Positions 1-10,014 of a stretch of 51,829 nt of DNA are shown here, one piece after another; the first letter of the stretch is position 1; the number at the start of each line of letters is the position of its first letter. Below the pieces are notes generated by a model. The model was not told where the DNA came from and ran no database searches. It worked only from the letters and a program-made list of their open reading frames with translations. The stretch spans positions 1-51,829 of the forward strand of contig CABYMF010000007.1 in assembly GCA_902519955.1 (NCBI GenBank), read 5' to 3'. The translations under genes and the position numbers were made by a program. This DNA is from an uncultured Bacteroidota bacterium (lineage in GTDB: Bacteria > Bacteroidota > Bacteroidia > Flavobacteriales > Flavobacteriaceae).

Positions 1-515
1 TTGTCTTTTAACTCAGTCTTAAAAATTGAGTTCCTATAACTAAATTTACATTCTGGTTTTTTCATCTCAAATTCCTCTAAAGAATCCAATTTAATTCCTA
101 AACAGCTATAAAAAATATCTTTTAGCTCTACACCATATGCTCCAATATTTTGGATGGGAGCAGCTCCAACATTTCCAGGTATTAATGAAAGGTTTTCTAC
201 ACCACCATAATTATTTTCAACAGCCCAAATCACAAAATCGTTCCAGTTTTCACCAGCGCATACCTCAACTAGAATTGAATCTTTATCTTCTCTTATAACA
301 TTAATTCCCTTATTCCTAAGATTTATAATTGTACCTTCAAATCTTTTTGTAAATAATACATTACTTCCGCCGCCCAGAATTAGGATTTGACCTTTATTAT
401 CTGATAAAATTCTTTTAAGCTCAATTATTTTCTCAACTTCATAAATACAATTTGCAGTTTCACTTACATTGAATGTATTAAATTTTTTAAGGGAAGCTTC
501 TTTATTAATTTTCAT
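1..515 (-). CDS. murB: UDP-N-acetylenolpyruvoylglucosamine reductase, C-terminal part cut off by window edge
   Basis: MurB is the cytosolic FAD/NADPH enzyme that reduces UDP-GlcNAc-enolpyruvate to UDP-MurNAc, the second committed step of peptidoglycan synthesis. The visible 171 codons start at ATG 515 and stay open to the window edge. They show the family start SLKKFNTFNV (residues 8-17), the FAD-binding GGGSNVLF (48-55), the PGNVGAAPIQNIGAYG segment, and a YRNS motif of the substrate-binding region near the clipped end. The gene begins 3 bp after the stop of the aminotransferase gene, so the two are probably co-transcribed. The stop codon and the C-terminal domain lie outside the window. Confidence 0.93.
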   Translation of the reverse strand, partial: MKINKEASLKKFNTFNVSETANCIYEVEKIIELKRILSDNKGQILILGGGSNVLFTKRFEGTIINLRNKGINVIREDKDSILVEVCAGENWNDFVIWAVENNYGGVENLSLIPGNVGAAPIQNIGAYGVELKDIFYSCLGIKLDSLEEFEMKKPECKFSYRNSIFKTELKD

Positions 516-518
516 TAA

Positions 519-1709
519 TTATCCAATATATTCTTTCAAGCCAATATTTATTATATTAATTGCTCTTTTAATTTTCTCAGAGTTTAAAACAAATGCTATT
601 CTTATTTCGTCTTCTCCATTATTTTCAGAACTATAAAATCCAGATGCCGGAGCAACCATTACACTTTCATTATTAATAGAAAAATCTGTAAGTAAAAACT
701 TCGCAAAATCTTCAGCATTTTTGACTGGAAGCTTAATAATCGAGTAAAATGCACCCATTGGGTTTGAAAATTCTATATCGTTAATTTTAGATAATTCACT
801 TATAAGTATCTCTCTCCTATGACCGTATTCTGATATAACATCATCTATATACTTCTGATCAGATTTCAATGCTTTGTTTGCAGCAATTAAAGCTATAGTA
901 GGAGGAGATAATCTTGCAAGTGCAAACTTTAAACATGTTTCAATAAAATTTGAATTTTTTGATACTATAAAACCGATTCTAGCTCCACATAGACTATACC
1001 TTTTGGATGTGGAGTCAATTAGAATAGCATTATCAAAAAACATTTCATCTTCTAAAATTGAATAGTGTTTCAAATCAGTATAAATAAATTCTCTGTAAAC
1101 TTCATCAACTACTATGAATAAATCATTTTTCTTTGCAAGATTTGCTATATTAATAATCTCCTCTTTTGAATAAACATATCCCGTAGGATTACATGGATTA
1201 CAAATAAGGATAGCTTTAGTCCTTTCATTAATCTTTTTTTGAAATGATTCTATAGAGGGTAGTGCAAAATTATCTTCAATTTTTGACGTAACTGGAATAA
1301 CATTTACATCTGATGCATGAGCAAATCCATTATAATTTGCATAAAAAGGTTCAGGAATAATAACTTCATCTCCAGGATCGCATATTGAATTCATTGTGAA
1401 GGATAATGCTTCACTAGCTCCAACAGTCGTAATTATATCATCAGGAGACACATCAATATTATGAATAGAATAATATGCACATAAATTTTTTCTAAATTCA
1501 TAAGATCCTTGCGAGTATTCATATTTTAATAATTCTAAATCAATATTTTTTATAGCATCAATAGACTCAACTGGAGACTTAATATCTGGTTGACCAATAT
1601 TTAAATGAAGAATATCTATCCCATTTTGTTTTGCCTTATCAGCATAGGGGACAAGTTTCCTTATAGGTGAGGATGGAATATTATTACCTTTTTTTGAGAT
1701 TGTTGGCAT
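519..1709 (-). CDS. PLP-dependent class I/II aminotransferase (aspartate-aminotransferase-like)
   Basis: A 396-residue fold-type I aminotransferase. Visible family marks are NPCNPTG (171-177), the cofactor-contacting D202 in VVDEVY, the Schiff-base lysine K236 in STSKRYSLCGARIG, and a C-terminal DEIRIAF carrying the substrate-carboxylate arginine. The family transfers amino groups between amino acids and 2-oxo acids. Its closest groups are AspC/AspB-like aspartate or aromatic aminotransferases, and the substrate cannot be fixed from sequence. It lies directly upstream of murB and is divergent from valS. The start at ATG 1709 gives the usual family length. Confidence 0.9.
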   Translation of the reverse strand: MPTISKKGNNIPSSPIRKLVPYADKAKQNGIDILHLNIGQPDIKSPVESIDAIKNIDLELLKYEYSQGSYEFRKNLCAYYSIHNIDVSPDDIITTVGASEALSFTMNSICDPGDEVIIPEPFYANYNGFAHASDVNVIPVTSKIEDNFALPSIESFQKKINERTKAILICNPCNPTGYVYSKEEIINIANLAKKNDLFIVVDEVYREFIYTDLKHYSILEDEMFFDNAILIDSTSKRYSLCGARIGFIVSKNSNFIETCLKFALARLSPPTIALIAANKALKSDQKYIDDVISEYGHRREILISELSKINDIEFSNPMGAFYSIIKLPVKNAEDFAKFLLTDFSINNESVMVAPASGFYSSENNGEDEIRIAFVLNSEKIKRAINIINIGLKEYIG

Positions 1710-1724
1710 TTATTTAACTTAATT

Positions 1725-1756
1725 TTGTAAATATACTTCAAGGTATGTTATTTTTG
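1725..1756 (+). promoter_or_regulatory. candidate valS promoter (TTG-N21-TATTTTTG)
   Basis: TTG at 1725-1727 and TATTTTTG at 1749-1756 fit the Bacteroidota primary-sigma consensus TTG/TAnnTTTG, with a slightly long spacer of 21. The -7 box ends 26 bp before the valS ATG. It lies in the only gap between the divergent aminotransferase and valS genes. Confidence 0.55.
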
Positions 1757-1782
1757 TTTTACATTAAAATATTTATGAATTG

Positions 1783-4414
1783 ATGCAAATTCCTCCTAAG
1801 TATAACCATATTGAAGCTGAGAAAAAATGGTACTCATATTGGATGGAAAATAACCTTTTTAAATCAATTCCAAATGATAAAGAGCCTTTCACTATTGTAA
1901 TTCCACCTCCAAATGTTACAGGACTTCTTCATATGGGCCATATGCTCAATAACACTCTTCAAGATATTCTAGTCAGAAGAGCCCGTATGTTGGGTAAAAA
2001 TGCTTGCTGGGTTCCTGGAACTGATCATGCATCTATTGCAACCGAGGCAAAGGTTGTTGAAAATCTTAAAAAAAAGGGAATTAATAAAAAAGATATTTCA
2101 AGAGATGAATTTTTAAAATATGCTTGGGACTGGACTGACAAATATGGAGGAGGTATTTTAGATCAACTAAAAAAGTTGGGTTGTTCATGTGATTGGGATA
2201 GAACAAAATTTACTCTTGATGATGATATGTATGAATCTGTAATCAAAGCTTTTGAAATTCTTCATAAAAAAGGATTAATATACAGAGGTCATCGAATGAT
2301 AAACTGGGATCCTGAAGCAAAAACTACTGTTTCAGATGAAGAAGTAAATTACATTGAAGAGGATTCAAGCTTATACTATATAAGATACTTAATAGAGGAC
2401 TCAAATATTGATCTAGAAATTGCCACTACAAGACCTGAAACAATATTTGGTGATACAGCAATCTGTGTTAATCCAAATGATGATAGGTATAAAGAGATTA
2501 TAGGTAAAAATGCAATTGTGCCTATTTGTAATAGAAAAGTACCTGTAATTTCTGATACTTATGTAGATCTAGAATTTGGAACGGGATGCCTAAAAGTTAC
2601 TCCTGCTCATGATATTAATGATTACAATCTTGGTATTAAACATAATCTTGAGACTATCGATATTTTTAATGAAGATGCAGTCCTTAATAGTCATGGTATG
2701 CATTATGAGGGTAAAGATAGGTTTACAGTTAGAAAGGAAGTTGAAGCTGAGCTTAAAGAAAACAATCTTTTAATTAAAAAAGAAGATTATACTCATAATA
2801 TTGGTAGATCAGAGAGAACTAATGCAGTAGTTGAGCCAAGATTATCTAAACAGTGGTTTCTAAAAATGGATGACATTACCAAACCTGCAATTGATAATGT
2901 TTTAAAAGATGAAAATATCAAGTTTTTCCCAAGTAAGTTTAAATCAACATATAAATATTGGCTTGAAAATATTAAAGACTGGAATATATCAAGACAATTA
3001 TCTTGGGGCCATCAAATACCTGTTTTTTATTACGGTAATAGTGAAGACTATGTGGTTGCTGTAAATAAAAAAGAGGCATTACGAAAAATAAATAATGATA
3101 AGGCAGATAAAAAATACAAAGAAGCTGATTTAAGTCAAGATAATGATGTTTTAGATACCTGGTTTTCTTCTTGGCTTTGGCCAATATCAGTATTTGACGG
3201 TATAAGGAATCCAGATAATGATGAAATCAAATATTATTACCCAACTCAAGATTTAGTTACTGGACCAGATATTATATTTTTTTGGGTAGCAAGGATGATA
3301 ATATCAGGCTATGAGTTTAGAAACGAAAAACCATTTTCTAATGTATATTTTACCGGGATTGTTAGAGATAAATTGCGAAGAAAAATGTCTAAACAATTAG
3401 GTAATTCTCCTGATGCAATTAAACTTATTGAAGAATATGGTGCCGATTCTGTTAGAGTTGGTTTAATGCTTAGTTCTGCAGCTGGGAATGACTTGCTATT
3501 TGACGAGTCTTTATGTCAACAAGGCAAAAATTTTACAAATAAACTATGGAATTCTCTAAAACTAATCAATGGATGGGAAATTGATGAAAAAAAAACCCCA
3601 GCCAATCGAAAATAAATTATCATTAGAATGGTACAATAATAAGTTTAATAATACAATGGAGTTGATTGATAAAAACTTTGATAGTTATAGGATATCAGAT
3701 GTTTTAATGTCATCATATAAATTAATATGGGATGATTTCTGTTCCTGGTTATTAGAGATATTAAAACCCAGCTATGGAGCTAAAATTGATAAAAAGTCAA
3801 AGATTGAATTAATAGAGTTATTTGAGAAAAATCTTAAAATACTTCACCCATTTATGCCTTTTCTTACTGAAGAGATTTATCATAATATTCCTAATTCAAA
3901 TAACTCAAATCCTCTAACAACATCTCCCTGGCCAAATAAAGAAAAATATAACATTTTAATTTTAGAAGAATTTGAGACTACGAAAGAGATAATTTCACAA
4001 ATAAGAAAATACAGAAAAGAAAAAAATATTTCATTTAAAACATCATTGGATTTATATTTTATTCCAAATGATAATCAATTAAATAATATTGAAATAATTA
4101 AAAAGATCGCAATTATAGATAAACTTGAGGAATCAACTAAAGAAAATTTTGATATGGTAACTTCTTTTATAATCAAAAATTATGAATTCTTTATTCCATT
4201 TGAAGATGGTTTTGATAAGGCTTCTGAAATTAATAAGTTAAAAAAAGAGCTAGATTATAATAAAGGTTTTTTAAAATCAGTTGAAAATAAATTGAAAAAT
4301 GAAAATTTTGTTAACAACGCTCCTGATGCTATTGTTGAAAATGAAAAACAAAAAATAAAGGATGCTGAACAAAAGATAGAATCTATAAAAAAGTCAATTG
4401 CAGAGCTAAGTTAA
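1783..4414 (+). CDS. valS: valyl-tRNA synthetase, interrupted by an apparent +1 frameshift at an A9 run (3587-3595)
   Basis: ValRS charges tRNA-Val and edits mischarged threonine. The reading frame opens at ATG 1783 (an in-frame TTG lies one codon upstream). It carries the HIGH-type HMGH (50-53), the editing-domain [12 protein letters not shown], and KMSKQ (534-538, a KMSKS variant). It then runs out of frame after nine A residues and stops at 3615. The anticodon-binding domain and the C-terminal coiled-coil arm continue without a break in the +1 frame to 4414. Ignoring one A restores a single protein of about 877 residues, the normal ValRS length. Both halves are well conserved with no other lesion, so this is either a homopolymer sequencing error or a real slip site rescued by slippage, not old decay. 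It abuts psd tail to tail with 0 bp between the stops. Confidence 0.93.
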
Positions 4415-5062
4415 TTAAGCAATAATAGTAATTCCACCTTTAACTTTATCTCCGACATTAACTTTTAATTTGCAGTCTTTTGATATAATGATATCAACCC
4501 TTGATCCAAATTTAATAAACCCAGAGTCATCTCCTTGCTCTACATTTTCATCAACTTCTGCGTAATTCACAATCCTACTAGCAACTGCACCTGCAATCTG
4601 TCTGTACATTATTTTACCAAATTTTTTATTTTCTATAACAACAGTTGTTCTCTCATTTTTATCAGAAGACTTAGGGTGCAAGGCTACAAGATATTTTCCT
4701 TTATGGTATTTACTATATAGTATTTTACCTGAAACAGGATATCTATTAACATGAATGTCTAAAGGAGATAAAAAAATCGAAACTTTAAGTTTCACGTCAT
4801 TGAAAAACTCTTGTTCATCAACTTCTTCAATCAATATAACTTTTCCATCAGCAGGGCTTAATATTATTTCGGAATTTTTTAAAATATTTCTTTTGGGATT
4901 TCTAAAAAACCAGAGTATAAATAAAAATAGAATAAGTGAAAAAATTTGTAAGATTAATTTTAAATGTGATGAATCATCAAATAATATTTCAAGTAATATA
5001 ACATCAGTAGTTATAACAATAAAAAATAAAACTATCATATTAAATCCTTCTTTATGGAACAT
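4415..5062 (-). CDS. psd: phosphatidylserine decarboxylase proenzyme
   Basis: Psd converts phosphatidylserine to phosphatidylethanolamine at the inner membrane and uses a self-generated pyruvoyl group. The 215-residue protein has two hydrophobic segments near the N-terminus (about 8-28 and 36-53). It also has the conserved SPADGK (69-74) and LDIHVNR (101-107), and FGSRVD (185-190), where cleavage between G186 and S187 would give the pyruvoyl-bearing alpha chain. It belongs to the short Psd class with GSRVD rather than LGST. The start FHKEGF resembles other flavobacterial Psd proteins as I recall them. Its ATG overlaps the cdsA stop as TAATG, suggesting translational coupling. A second ATG at 5038 is possible but less likely. 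Confidence 0.92.
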   Translation of the reverse strand: MFHKEGFNMIVLFFIVITTDVILLEILFDDSSHLKLILQIFSLILFLFILWFFRNPKRNILKNSEIILSPADGKVILIEEVDEQEFFNDVKLKVSIFLSPLDIHVNRYPVSGKILYSKYHKGKYLVALHPKSSDKNERTTVVIENKKFGKIMYRQIAGAVASRIVNYAEVDENVEQGDDSGFIKFGSRVDIIISKDCKLKVNVGDKVKGGITIIA

Positions 5063-5712
5063 TATATAAGGGTTATTATTAAAGATACATAAGAAACACC
5101 CATCGCACTATCAAGCCTATCAAATATTCCACCATGACCTGGTAATATGTTTCCACTATCCTTTACTCCTGCCATTCTTTTTATTTTAGATTGATATATA
5201 TCTCCTAAAAGACCAAAAATTGGTATTAATATTCCAAGTGAAACTGTTTTCCAAAAAGGAAATATTTCTTGAAAATATAAAAATGATAAAGTGCTGAAAG
5301 TCAAAGAGCATAAAAAACCACCAATAAACCCCTCCCAAGTTTTATTCGGTGATACTTTAATTCTCATTTTATTTTTTCCAAAATAAGAACCAAAAAAGTA
5401 AGACATTGTATCACTTATCCATATTAAAATAAATATCAATAGAATTGGAAAAGGGTTATATGAATCACTAAAAAAGAAAGGAACTAAAACTAATGTAGTC
5501 ATTGAAAATATTACATAAAACTGAGGTATTGGATAATTATATTTAGGATGATTTAATCTTATTTTTTTCCATAATTGGTGTGATTCATAAATTGCAAGAA
5601 GTGAAAAAATGCTAAAGGTTAAGATGAAACTTTTGCTATTATATAGGATTGAACCGCTAACTACAAAAATATATACTATACCTGTAATTAGCCTGGGCAG
5701 AAAATTATTCAT
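5062..5712 (-). CDS. cdsA: phosphatidate cytidylyltransferase
   Basis: CdsA makes CDP-diacylglycerol from phosphatidate and CTP, the precursor of phosphatidylserine and so of the product of the neighbouring psd. The 216-residue integral membrane protein has several hydrophobic helices. It carries the family SPNKTWEGFIGG block and the C-terminal signature GDIYQSKIKR followed by KDSGNILPGHGGIFDRLDS, which holds the metal-binding Asp residues. I chose ATG 5712 over GTG 5715. At 216 residues it is shorter than enterobacterial CdsA (about 285) and lacks part of the N-terminal membrane region, but the catalytic part is whole. It overlaps the LUD gene by 8 bp and psd by 3 bp. Confidence 0.92.
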   Translation of the reverse strand: MNNFLPRLITGIVYIFVVSGSILYNSKSFILTFSIFSLLAIYESHQLWKKIRLNHPKYNYPIPQFYVIFSMTTLVLVPFFFSDSYNPFPILLIFILIWISDTMSYFFGSYFGKNKMRIKVSPNKTWEGFIGGFLCSLTFSTLSFLYFQEIFPFWKTVSLGILIPIFGLLGDIYQSKIKRMAGVKDSGNILPGHGGIFDRLDSAMGVSYVSLIITLI

Positions 5713-6286
5713 CACTCAATATTAGATAAATATCTTTGGCACTATTGCCATATGCTAAAAAATTATCCTCATTGAGTTTATTTTTGACATTAATTGTCGT
5801 GATATTTGAAGGAAAATTACTTTTGTATTTATTTTTTAGTTTAGTCATGCCTTCGCTTACATCTGATACAAACTGATTTGATTTTGCTAAAATAATTACA
5901 ACTGGCGGTAAGTCTTCAATTTTATTATTTTTAATTTGCTTGTTACAAATTAGTATTCTGCCGGTATTAGATATCAAAAATTCACATTCTGTTACCAATG
6001 CTTTTATATTCTCATTATCCATTTTTCTTATAGATCTAATTTCAAGGTTTTTAGAAATATTTAAATCAAGTGAACAAACGTTTTCAGGTTCCCAATTATT
6101 TTCCTCAATAATTTTTCCAAAAACTTCTTTTGTTGAGTTTATTTGATCAATAAAGATGAACCTACCACCGGAGTCAGTAAAGTTTTTTGCAAAGATTAAA
6201 TCACTTGAGCCATCTAAAGGTAAAACTGATTCATCGCTTTTTGATTCATCATTTTTTTTACTTTTAAAAAAGTCCCAAAATCCCAA
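5705..6286 (-). CDS. LUD-domain (LutC/YkgG-like) protein
   Basis: A 193-residue soluble protein. Its middle and C-terminal part (TECEFLISNTGRILI, then PPVVIILAKSNQFVSDV) resembles the LUD fold of lactate-utilisation proteins LutB/LutC. It has a short N-terminal leader rich in Lys, Ser and Asp after MGFWDFFKSKK. There is no iron-sulfur ferredoxin motif and no LutA or LutB next to it. In this setting, between ftsH and cdsA, a role in lactate oxidation is not supported, and its true function is unknown. It starts 5 bp after the ftsH stop and overlaps cdsA by 8 bp, so it is firmly part of the operon. Confidence 0.75.
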   Translation of the reverse strand: MGFWDFFKSKKNDESKSDESVLPLDGSSDLIFAKNFTDSGGRFIFIDQINSTKEVFGKIIEENNWEPENVCSLDLNISKNLEIRSIRKMDNENIKALVTECEFLISNTGRILICNKQIKNNKIEDLPPVVIILAKSNQFVSDVSEGMTKLKNKYKSNFPSNITTINVKNKLNEDNFLAYGNSAKDIYLILSDE

Positions 6287-6291
6287 AATAC

Positions 6292-8229
6292 TTATTCTTT
6301 AGTTTTTTCCTTTACTTCTTCTTTAGAGTATGGTCTCTCTCCAAGAATCTTTACTAGATCCTCTTTAAAAATAACTTCCTTTTCTATTAGCCTTGATGCT
6401 AGAGCAGATAATTTTGATTTATTCTTTTTAAGAATGTCACATGCTCTTTTATACTGCTTTTCTATAATTAAGGATATTTCCTCATCAATTTTTTTTGCAG
6501 TTTCTTCTGAGTAAGGTTTTGTAAAATTATAATCTGTTTGTCCATTGGAATCATAATATGTTATGTTACCAATCTTATCATTTAACCCGTAAACAGATAC
6601 AATTGCTCTTGCCTGTTTTGTGACTTTTTCTAGGTCACTCAACGCACCTGTTGATATTTTATTAAACATAATCTTTTCAGCAGCTCTTCCACCTAAAGTT
6701 GCACACATCTCATCTAACATTTGTTCTGTTCTTACAATCAACCTTTCTTCTGGAAGATACCATGCAGCACCTAACGATTGTCCTCTAGGTACAATAGTTA
6801 CTTTTACTAAAGGAGCAGCATGTTCTAAAAGCCAACTTACTATTGCATGTCCAGCTTCATGAAATGCAATTGTATTCTTTTCTTCTTTAGTAATAATCTT
6901 GTTTTTCTTTTCAAGTCCACCAACAATTCTATCTACAGCATCTAAAAAGTCCTGTTTACCTACAGATTTTTTATTATTTCTGGCAGCAATTAATGCAGCC
7001 TCATTACATACATTTGCTATATCTGCTCCAGAAAAGCCAGGAGTCTGCTTAGCTAAGAACTCCACATCTAGCGCTCTACTTTTCTTGAGTGGCTTTAGGT
7101 GTACTTTAAAGATTTCTCTTCTTTCATTAAGATCAGGGAGATCAACAAAAATCTGCCTATCAAATCTACCAGCTCTCATTAAGGCCTTGTCAAGAACATC
7201 AGCTCTGTTTGTAGCTGCAACTACAATTACGTTTGTATTAGTTCCAAATCCATCCATTTCAGTTAGCAACTGATTTAATGTATTTTCTCTTTCATCATTT
7301 GAACCAGTCATATTACTTCTACCTCTTGCTCTTCCAATTGCATCGATTTCATCGATAAAGATTATTGAAGGTGATTTATCCTTTGCTTGTTTAAATAAAT
7401 CTCTAACTCTTGATGCACCAACACCAACAAACATCTCAACAAAATCAGACCCTGATAATGAAAAGAATGGAACCTTAGCTTCTCCAGCAACTGCTTTCGC
7501 TAAAAGTGTTTTACCAGTACCTGGCGCACCAACTAGCAGGGCTCCTTTAGGAATCTTTCCACCCAGTATGGTATATTTTTTTGGATTTTTTAAAAAATCA
7601 ACTATTTCCTGAACTTCTTCTTTGGCTCCTTCTAGTCCAGCTACATCTTTAAAAGTAACTTTAACGTCAGTATTTTGATCAAACAATTTAGCTTTAGACT
7701 TACCTATATTAAATATTTGTCCTCCAGCTCCTCCAGCTCCCCCTGACATTCTTCTCATCAAAAATATCCAGATTCCAATTATAATTATTATAGGAAGGAA
7801 GCCAAGTAGAACATCCAACCATCTATTTTCCATTGTAATGAACTCAACAGAGAAGTTTAGACCTTCTATTTCTTTAATCTGTTGCAGTTTTGTTTCAAAT
7901 AGTTCGGGAGTCCCAATTTCAAATTGATAGTGAGGTCCAGTAATATTCTCTTGGCCTAAAAAGTTTTTGGATTTAACCCTACGATGAATATCTTTTTCAA
8001 GTGCATTTTCATTAAGTGTAATTCTTGCATACCTCTGGTTAATAATTGCTACTTTTTCAATATCTCCATTTCTAAGATAATTTTCAAAGGATGAGATATC
8101 AGTTTGTTGTATGTTTTGAATTCCACTGTCTCCTCCTAGTAGTCCTATACTTATAATAAAAAATACAATGGATGCATAGAACCAGTAGATATTAATTTTA
8201 GATTTGTTATTCTTCTTGTTATTAGCCAT
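6292..8229 (-). CDS. ftsH: ATP-dependent zinc metalloprotease FtsH
   Basis: FtsH is the membrane-anchored AAA+ protease that removes damaged or unassembled membrane proteins and regulatory proteins. The 645-residue chain has membrane helices at about 13-33 and 139-158 with an extracytoplasmic domain between them. Then follow a Gly-rich linker, Walker A GAPGTGKT (234-241), Walker B IIFIDE (about 289-294), the second region of homology [18 protein letters not shown], and the zinc site HEAGH (457-461). Length and domain order are normal for the family. It follows rsfS by 3 bp. The C-terminal tail is short and Lys/Glu-rich. Confidence 0.97.
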   Translation of the reverse strand: MANNKKNNKSKINIYWFYASIVFFIISIGLLGGDSGIQNIQQTDISSFENYLRNGDIEKVAIINQRYARITLNENALEKDIHRRVKSKNFLGQENITGPHYQFEIGTPELFETKLQQIKEIEGLNFSVEFITMENRWLDVLLGFLPIIIIIGIWIFLMRRMSGGAGGAGGQIFNIGKSKAKLFDQNTDVKVTFKDVAGLEGAKEEVQEIVDFLKNPKKYTILGGKIPKGALLVGAPGTGKTLLAKAVAGEAKVPFFSLSGSDFVEMFVGVGASRVRDLFKQAKDKSPSIIFIDEIDAIGRARGRSNMTGSNDERENTLNQLLTEMDGFGTNTNVIVVAATNRADVLDKALMRAGRFDRQIFVDLPDLNERREIFKVHLKPLKKSRALDVEFLAKQTPGFSGADIANVCNEAALIAARNNKKSVGKQDFLDAVDRIVGGLEKKNKIITKEEKNTIAFHEAGHAIVSWLLEHAAPLVKVTIVPRGQSLGAAWYLPEERLIVRTEQMLDEMCATLGGRAAEKIMFNKISTGALSDLEKVTKQARAIVSVYGLNDKIGNITYYDSNGQTDYNFTKPYSEETAKKIDEEISLIIEKQYKRACDILKKNKSKLSALASRLIEKEVIFKEDLVKILGERPYSKEEVKEKTKE

Positions 8230-8232
8230 TAA

Positions 8233-8604
8233 TTACGCTTTTAATTCAACATTAATAATTTTTGCATCACCCCATAAATTTTCGATATCATAGAATTCTC
8301 TTATTTCACTTTGGAAAATATGTACTACAACATCAATATAATCAATAAGAACCCACTCTTGATTTTCAATACCCTCCATACTAAACGGTTTTTCTTTCAA
8401 CTTTTTACTAACATTCTTTCTAACCGAGCTTGCTATTGCTGCAACATGTGTATTTGATGTGCCCGTACACAAAACAAAAAATTTACATACAGTGTTTGAA
8501 ATTTTACTAAGATCCATAATGTATATTTCAATTCCTTTTACGTCTTCGATACCAAATATTATTTCATCAACTAAACTTCTTTCTTCTGATTTGGCTTTAA
8601 CCAT
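8233..8604 (-). CDS. rsfS: ribosomal silencing factor RsfS
   Basis: RsfS (Iojap/YbeB family) binds ribosomal protein uL14 and blocks joining of the subunits when nutrients are scarce. The 123-residue product shows the family core: I-DLSKISNTVCKFFVLCTGTSNTHV, then EGIENQEWVLIDYIDVVVHIF and REFYDIENLWGDAK near the end. It is the first gene of the minus operon with ftsH and is divergent from birA. This pairing upstream of ftsH is, to my recollection, common in Flavobacteriia. Confidence 0.93.
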   Translation of the reverse strand: MVKAKSEERSLVDEIIFGIEDVKGIEIYIMDLSKISNTVCKFFVLCTGTSNTHVAAIASSVRKNVSKKLKEKPFSMEGIENQEWVLIDYIDVVVHIFQSEIREFYDIENLWGDAKIINVELKA

Positions 8605-8620
8605 CTATATTTTCTTTTTT

Positions 8621-8628
8621 CAAATTTA
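8621..8628 (-). promoter_or_regulatory. candidate -7 box for the rsfS-ftsH-LUD-cdsA-psd operon
   Basis: TAAATTTG on the minus strand matches TAnnTTTG and ends 16 bp before the rsfS start. No good TTG is seen at the usual -33 distance. It lies in the 38-bp gap shared with the divergent birA. Confidence 0.4.
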
Positions 8629-8642
8629 TTACTTTTAACAAT

Positions 8643-9374
8643 ATGTCCACATCTAAGATAATCAAAGTTAATGCCACTAGGTCAACAAATGATAAAGTGA
8701 AGATGTTAATTAAATCAAAAAAAATATTAAGTGGAGATTTAATTATTGCAAAATATCAATATGGGGGTAGGGGACAACTAATGAATAAGTGGTATTCTAG
8801 TTATGGTAAAAACCTTCTCTGCTCTTTATTTTATAAGCCTTTAGATATAAATGCAGATAGAACATTTATAATAAATCAAGCAGTAAGCCTTGCGGTACTA
8901 AAAACAATAAGAAAATTTAATAATGAAAAATGTCTAATTAAATGGCCCAACGACATTTTGTCAGTAAATAAAAAAATAGCTGGAATATTAGTTGAGAACT
9001 CATTGATTTCAGGTAAATTAAGTCATTCTATAATTGGAGTAGGAATAAATGTTAATCAAGTATTTTTTAAAAGTTTACCAAATGCAACTTCAATTAAAAA
9101 AACCTCAAATAAAAATATTGTTGTTGAAAGAGTATTAGATGAGCTGATTAATAATTATAAATATTACTTTACTAAAATGAATGATATCAAATATATTAAT
9201 GATGAGTACAATCAAAACATATTTGGGAAAAAAGGGTGTAGATTTATTTTAAATGGTAAAGAATACATTGGAAAAATAATTAGTATATCAAATACTGGAA
9301 TTATAAAATTAAATACTAATTCAGAAGAAATAGGAAATTATGATTCAAGACAGGTTAAGTTACTTTACGATTAA
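8643..9374 (+). CDS. birA: biotin--[acetyl-CoA-carboxylase] ligase, catalytic domain only
   Basis: BirA attaches biotin to the carrier domain of acetyl-CoA carboxylase by way of biotinyl-AMP. The 243-residue protein begins directly with the catalytic domain (NATRSTND), then the biotinyl-AMP loop YQYGGRGQLMNKW, IKWPNDIL and the KIAGILVE block, and ends with the small C-terminal domain. There is no N-terminal helix-turn-helix, so this is a group I enzyme without repressor function. Its 3' end overlaps the convergent pyrE by 4 bp. Confidence 0.93.
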   Translation: MSTSKIIKVNATRSTNDKVKMLIKSKKILSGDLIIAKYQYGGRGQLMNKWYSSYGKNLLCSLFYKPLDINADRTFIINQAVSLAVLKTIRKFNNEKCLIKWPNDILSVNKKIAGILVENSLISGKLSHSIIGVGINVNQVFFKSLPNATSIKKTSNKNIVVERVLDELINNYKYYFTKMNDIKYINDEYNQNIFGKKGCRFILNGKEYIGKIISISNTGIIKLNTNSEEIGNYDSRQVKLLYD

Positions 9375-10009
9375 CTCCAATTTTCAGGATCCTCTCTCCA
9401 TTTCTTTAGTCTAGTTATCTCTTCATTCTTAAGGCTGCTATTTGATTCTATAACTTCAACTAAAGTATTGTAATCTGCTAGTGAATTAGTAGTAACTTTT
9501 TCATCAATAAATTTTTTATTTGCAGAATCAAAATTATAAGAGAAAATTGATAACATACCCATTACACTTATGCCTTCAGACTTAAGAGCATTTATAGCAT
9601 TTAGGCTACTCTTTCCAGTACTAATCAAATCCTCTATAACTACAACGTTAGATTTATCTTCTATATTACCTTCAATTTGATTTTTTAGACCATGTCCCTT
9701 TGGTTCGGGTCTAACATATGCATATGGAACATTAAGTCTTTCAGATATCATCACTCCAACGGCAACTGCTCCAGTAGCTACTCCTGCAATAGATATATCA
9801 TTCCCATATTTATTTACAATAATTTGGGTCATACTGTCAGCAATAAATTCTCTAATTTTTGGATAAGAAAGAACTAATCTATTATCACAATAAATAGGAG
9901 ATTTTATACCACTTGTCCATGTGAAAGGATTTTTGGTATTTAATTTAATTGCATTAATTTGTATAAGAAAATTTACTGTTTGCTCTGCAACTTTTTTGTC
10001 TAATACCAT
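9371..10009 (-). CDS. pyrE: orotate phosphoribosyltransferase
   Basis: PyrE joins orotate with PRPP to form OMP in pyrimidine synthesis. The 212-residue protein has the N-terminal substrate segment NPFTWTSGIKSPIYCDNR and the PRPP-binding motif VVVIEDLISTGKSS, the hallmark of type I phosphoribosyltransferases. The start codon lies 8 bp from that of the divergent Nudix gene. The only -7-like box for pyrE overlaps the Nudix start codon, which suggests a nearly leaderless mRNA. Confidence 0.95.
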   Translation of the reverse strand: MVLDKKVAEQTVNFLIQINAIKLNTKNPFTWTSGIKSPIYCDNRLVLSYPKIREFIADSMTQIIVNKYGNDISIAGVATGAVAVGVMISERLNVPYAYVRPEPKGHGLKNQIEGNIEDKSNVVVIEDLISTGKSSLNAINALKSEGISVMGMLSIFSYNFDSANKKFIDEKVTTNSLADYNTLVEVIESNSSLKNEEITRLKKWREDPENWS

Positions 10010-10014
10010 TATTA

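Noticed and set aside
3569-4414. A separate gene encoding a stand-alone ValRS anticodon-binding protein
   Set aside because: The sequence continues the ValRS domain order without gap or duplication, and the supposed start overlaps valS coding sequence in the other frame; a single shifted gene is simpler.
5036-5062. Shorter psd start at ATG 5038 with an AGGA-like sequence upstream
   Set aside because: The longer start gives an N-terminus I recall from related proteins and the TAATG overlap with cdsA; Bacteroidota rarely rely on Shine-Dalgarno pairing.
6620-7273. Long plus-strand open frames opposite ftsH
   Set aside because: They are mirror images of a strongly conserved coding region and show no family features.
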